Source: Paramacrobiotus metropolitanus
Lineage: Eukaryota > Tardigrada > Eutardigrada > Parachela > Macrobiotidae
NCBI RefSeq assembly: GCF_019649055.1
Contig: NW_026570276.1
Coordinates: 62,001 to 126,000, forward strand
DNA length: 64,000 bases
Direction: 5' to 3'
Part shown: one piece after another, positions 61,825-64,000 of the stretch
Layout: each line of letters begins with the position of its first letter
Position numbering within the stretch: the stretch's first letter is position 1
The notes under the pieces: generated by a model
Database searches by the model: none
What the model was told of the DNA's origin: nothing
Seen by the model: the letters and a program-made list of their open reading frames with translations, nothing else
Program-made: the position numbers and the translations under genes

Positions 61825-63433
61825 TTTGTTTTCTGGGCCCCGTATTCCAGACACCCTACTAAAAATCGCTGATCATCAGGATTTGTCACGTCTTGGCACA
61901 GATGTTTATTGTGCCACTCTGGCCGGATAGATACTGAATCATGAAATACTCGTAGTACCACATAAAAATGCGTCCTCTACAGGTCAACACAGCCATGCGG
62001 GTTGCTACGCGCTAATATGGCGCGTAGCCACTACACTACAGGATTTAAATTTGGTCTTGAAGGAACACGAATAATCGGGATATGTCGATCAATATTTCTT
62101 CTTATTTTGCTCTGATCAGGGTGAACATGCTGCGTGCGGACATTCGCGCTTTTCTAAAATTTTTGCCTTGTCGAAAGCAATCTCTATCCCGTCACAACAG
62201 GCAGTCTCATTAAACTACTGTAAAGCCCTGTCTATTATGTTTATATAGTAGTATTGCTCAGGTTTATATATAAGTAATTAGTGTTGAACGTGGAGACATC
62301 GTTTGTCCGTCGTCACTCATCGCGCACATCACACGGTAACCTTATGTTCCAGATGGAACATGTTTCGCGTTGCTACGAACTCCATCTGCAAAAAGTGGTA
62401 TGAAACAAACATGACAAACAATCGAAGACTGCATCTATTGTAAGTTTTTTCCCACGAGACATTTAGTGGAAGCTTTTCTGTATCTGTAGATATCAGTTTT
62501 ATATTTGGATGGAAATGTAATAACATTTTCGGTCCGCTTACTTTGTTACTCAAATGCTTGGCGTTGTTGTACAGATGATATACCACTTTTGTTCACAATT
62601 CTTGAAGGTTTTCCGTATTCGGCATCCTTTCTGCTTCCGTTGTGCAGGTTGCAGGAGGAACTGCCGAAAACAGAACGCTCTTCCGAAATGCGTTTATGCG
62701 ACACATAAATTAATGTGGCTGCGTAGTGTAGAATGGTGGTGACTTTATACAGCCGAAATACTGTAGCTGTTGGTGTATCATTTACACTTACATTAATGTA
62801 AATCAGTAAATTTCTGCACATACATTAATACGAGCACTTTTAAAAGCTTCATACAGTCCGGCAACTTTTCTAGGAAATGCATCGAAACAGTTCGAAACAT
62901 GTTTGGTTAAAAAGTATTGTTTGCGCAAATGTTGAAATACGAGCACTCAACAGTCAGCACTGTAAACAAAACAGAAACTACACAGTGAGCTATCAAGTTG
63001 TTTGCGCCTTATTACCGCCCTTTTCTGATAAACTAGCGCTTGAATGCAAACCGGAAGGAGATTGATGAGGTAAGTCCTGGTGAGACCGCAGTGTCTATGT
63101 AAATAAATAAAGCGATAGGCTTTTGTTCGACTTGACAGTGCAGCTGAAATATCGACGGCATTTCCGTAAAACATCCGGCAAATAATAACACGAAGGCTGT
63201 TGCGGCACTTTACACCTCATAAAAATTTTTGAAGTAAAATGTATTTAAGCACATGTTACATGAATGATTAACATAACATTATTATGTGCACAATCGTCAG
63301 TAAAGTTTTCCGGCTCATGAATACGTTGAAATACTAAATATCCCGCAAACTTTATAAGCTCTTCTCGCGAGATCTGTGTGCACTTCTATAGCGAAAAGCT
63401 AATTACATACAGCAGTTTTATTTTGCTGTTAAA

Positions 63434-63926
63434 ATGAAGATCTTGCTTCTTACAGCTCTTTTGATGCTCGCGTCGGCAGGTAACTTACAATACTTCCACG
63501 CAAAACATATTTGTCTGATAACACTAATTACTTAATAAGCTGACGTTTCAACACCCACAGCCACCAGCAATGCGCAAGGAGGCGGGATCGGTGGAGGCTG
63601 TATGTGCCCAGCAATATACAAGCCGGTGTGTGGAACAAACGGTGTCACATACTCCAACTCTTGCCAGGCCGGGTGTCAAGGTACAAGTAGTAATATACAC
63701 GTTTTGAGTACGTACCTGTTTTTTTGGTAATTGTTTCCAAATTACCACCGGTGCCTTTCTTACAGGAGTAAAAATTGCACCATACCAGTAAAATCAGCGT
63801 TAGTGGAGTAACTGACTTCACCATATGTACCTTGGTAGTGTTTTTCCTTAGAGTAAAATTTCGTAATCTTAACGTGCATTTTCAGGGGTCGGAGTTGCTT
63901 ACCAAGGCCAATGCAGACAAGGATAA
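63434..63926 (+). CDS. Secreted Kazal-type protease inhibitor 2 (three exons)
   Basis: Exons are 63434-63479, 63561-63680 and 63886-63926, the same lengths (46, 120, 41 nt) and phases as gene 1, again 68 residues. The signal peptide [15 protein letters not shown] is followed by a Gly-rich linker and one Kazal domain ([19 protein letters not shown]). Relative to gene 1 the mature domain differs at few positions (Ile to Met between Cys1 and Cys2, Gln to Gly before Cys5), while the signal peptide has changed more. TTTATAAGC about 80 bp upstream may be a TATA box. The intron 2 sequence is not conserved with gene 1. No polyadenylation signal appears before the window ends. Confidence 0.88.
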
Positions 63927-64000
63927 CTAAAAGCGACAGCTTTTAGCAACACTGTTGACTATTTGCGAGCTATGCTCTTTGACCACTGCATTTTACTTAT

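Larger units (their letters stand above)
56390..63960. repeat. Segmental duplication, copy 2 (ends in Kazal gene 2)
   Basis: Blocks matching copy 1 are 56400-56550, 59020-59345, 60095-60860 and 61630-63930; see 23430-29260 for markers. Foldback element 3, GC-rich unrelated DNA (57740-58900) and an AT-rich stretch interrupt the homology. The block order differs from copy 1. Confidence 0.78.

Noticed and set aside
1-64000. tRNA genes
   Set aside because: I looked for B-box-like GGTTCGAATCC and cloverleaf ends and found none that hold up.

Overview
The window is eukaryotic, and almost certainly metazoan. Evidence: two small genes with GT-AG introns encoding secreted Kazal-type inhibitors, a primer-binding site matching animal initiator tRNA-Met, a non-LTR retrotransposon with a C-terminal nuclease, inverted-repeat DNA elements, satellite DNA and TTAGG-like minisatellites. 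I cannot name the species. Host coding content is very low and most of the window is mobile or duplicated DNA.

Layout. 1-4700: end of a higher-order satellite array (about 173-bp monomers in a period of about 1343 bp). 4790-9750: nested inverted-repeat elements, including two foldback elements. 12843-14990: broken non-LTR retrotransposon, minus strand. 17160-17730: partial third copy of the segment that precedes the Kazal genes. 19660-22085 and 30285-31563: two copies of one dispersed repeat; the first contains a foldback insertion, and each acts as an empty-site control for the other. 23430-29260 and 56390-63960: diverged segmental duplication, each copy ending in a three-exon Kazal gene. 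31564-55909: a complete giant Ty3/gypsy-class LTR retrotransposon on the minus strand, with identical LTRs.

The giant element is 24.3 kb. Its order in the sense direction is: 5' LTR, initiator-Met primer site, 1.4-kb leader, coiled-coil ORF, Gag with zinc knuckle, protease-RT-RNase H, integrase, a 1640-codon ORF without recognised homology, a second accessory region (zinc-ribbon-like, RS-rich), 3' UTR repeats, 3' LTR. ORFs alternate between two frames. One junction has a textbook -1 frameshift signal (heptamer G_GGA_AAC, 6-nt spacer, 11-bp perfect stem containing the zero-frame stop), and another has an in-frame A_AAA_AAG.

The most striking signal is an octamer, AAAGGTCA. I count roughly 100 AAGGTCA cores by eye within the element, in UTRs and in all three coding registers, against about four in the other 39.7 kb. 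It is identical to an extended nuclear-receptor half-site. A second signal is a set of foldback elements whose arms are inverted arrays of a 16-bp unit, three of them with TTAGGTTT-rich cores and two with target duplications of about 10 bp.
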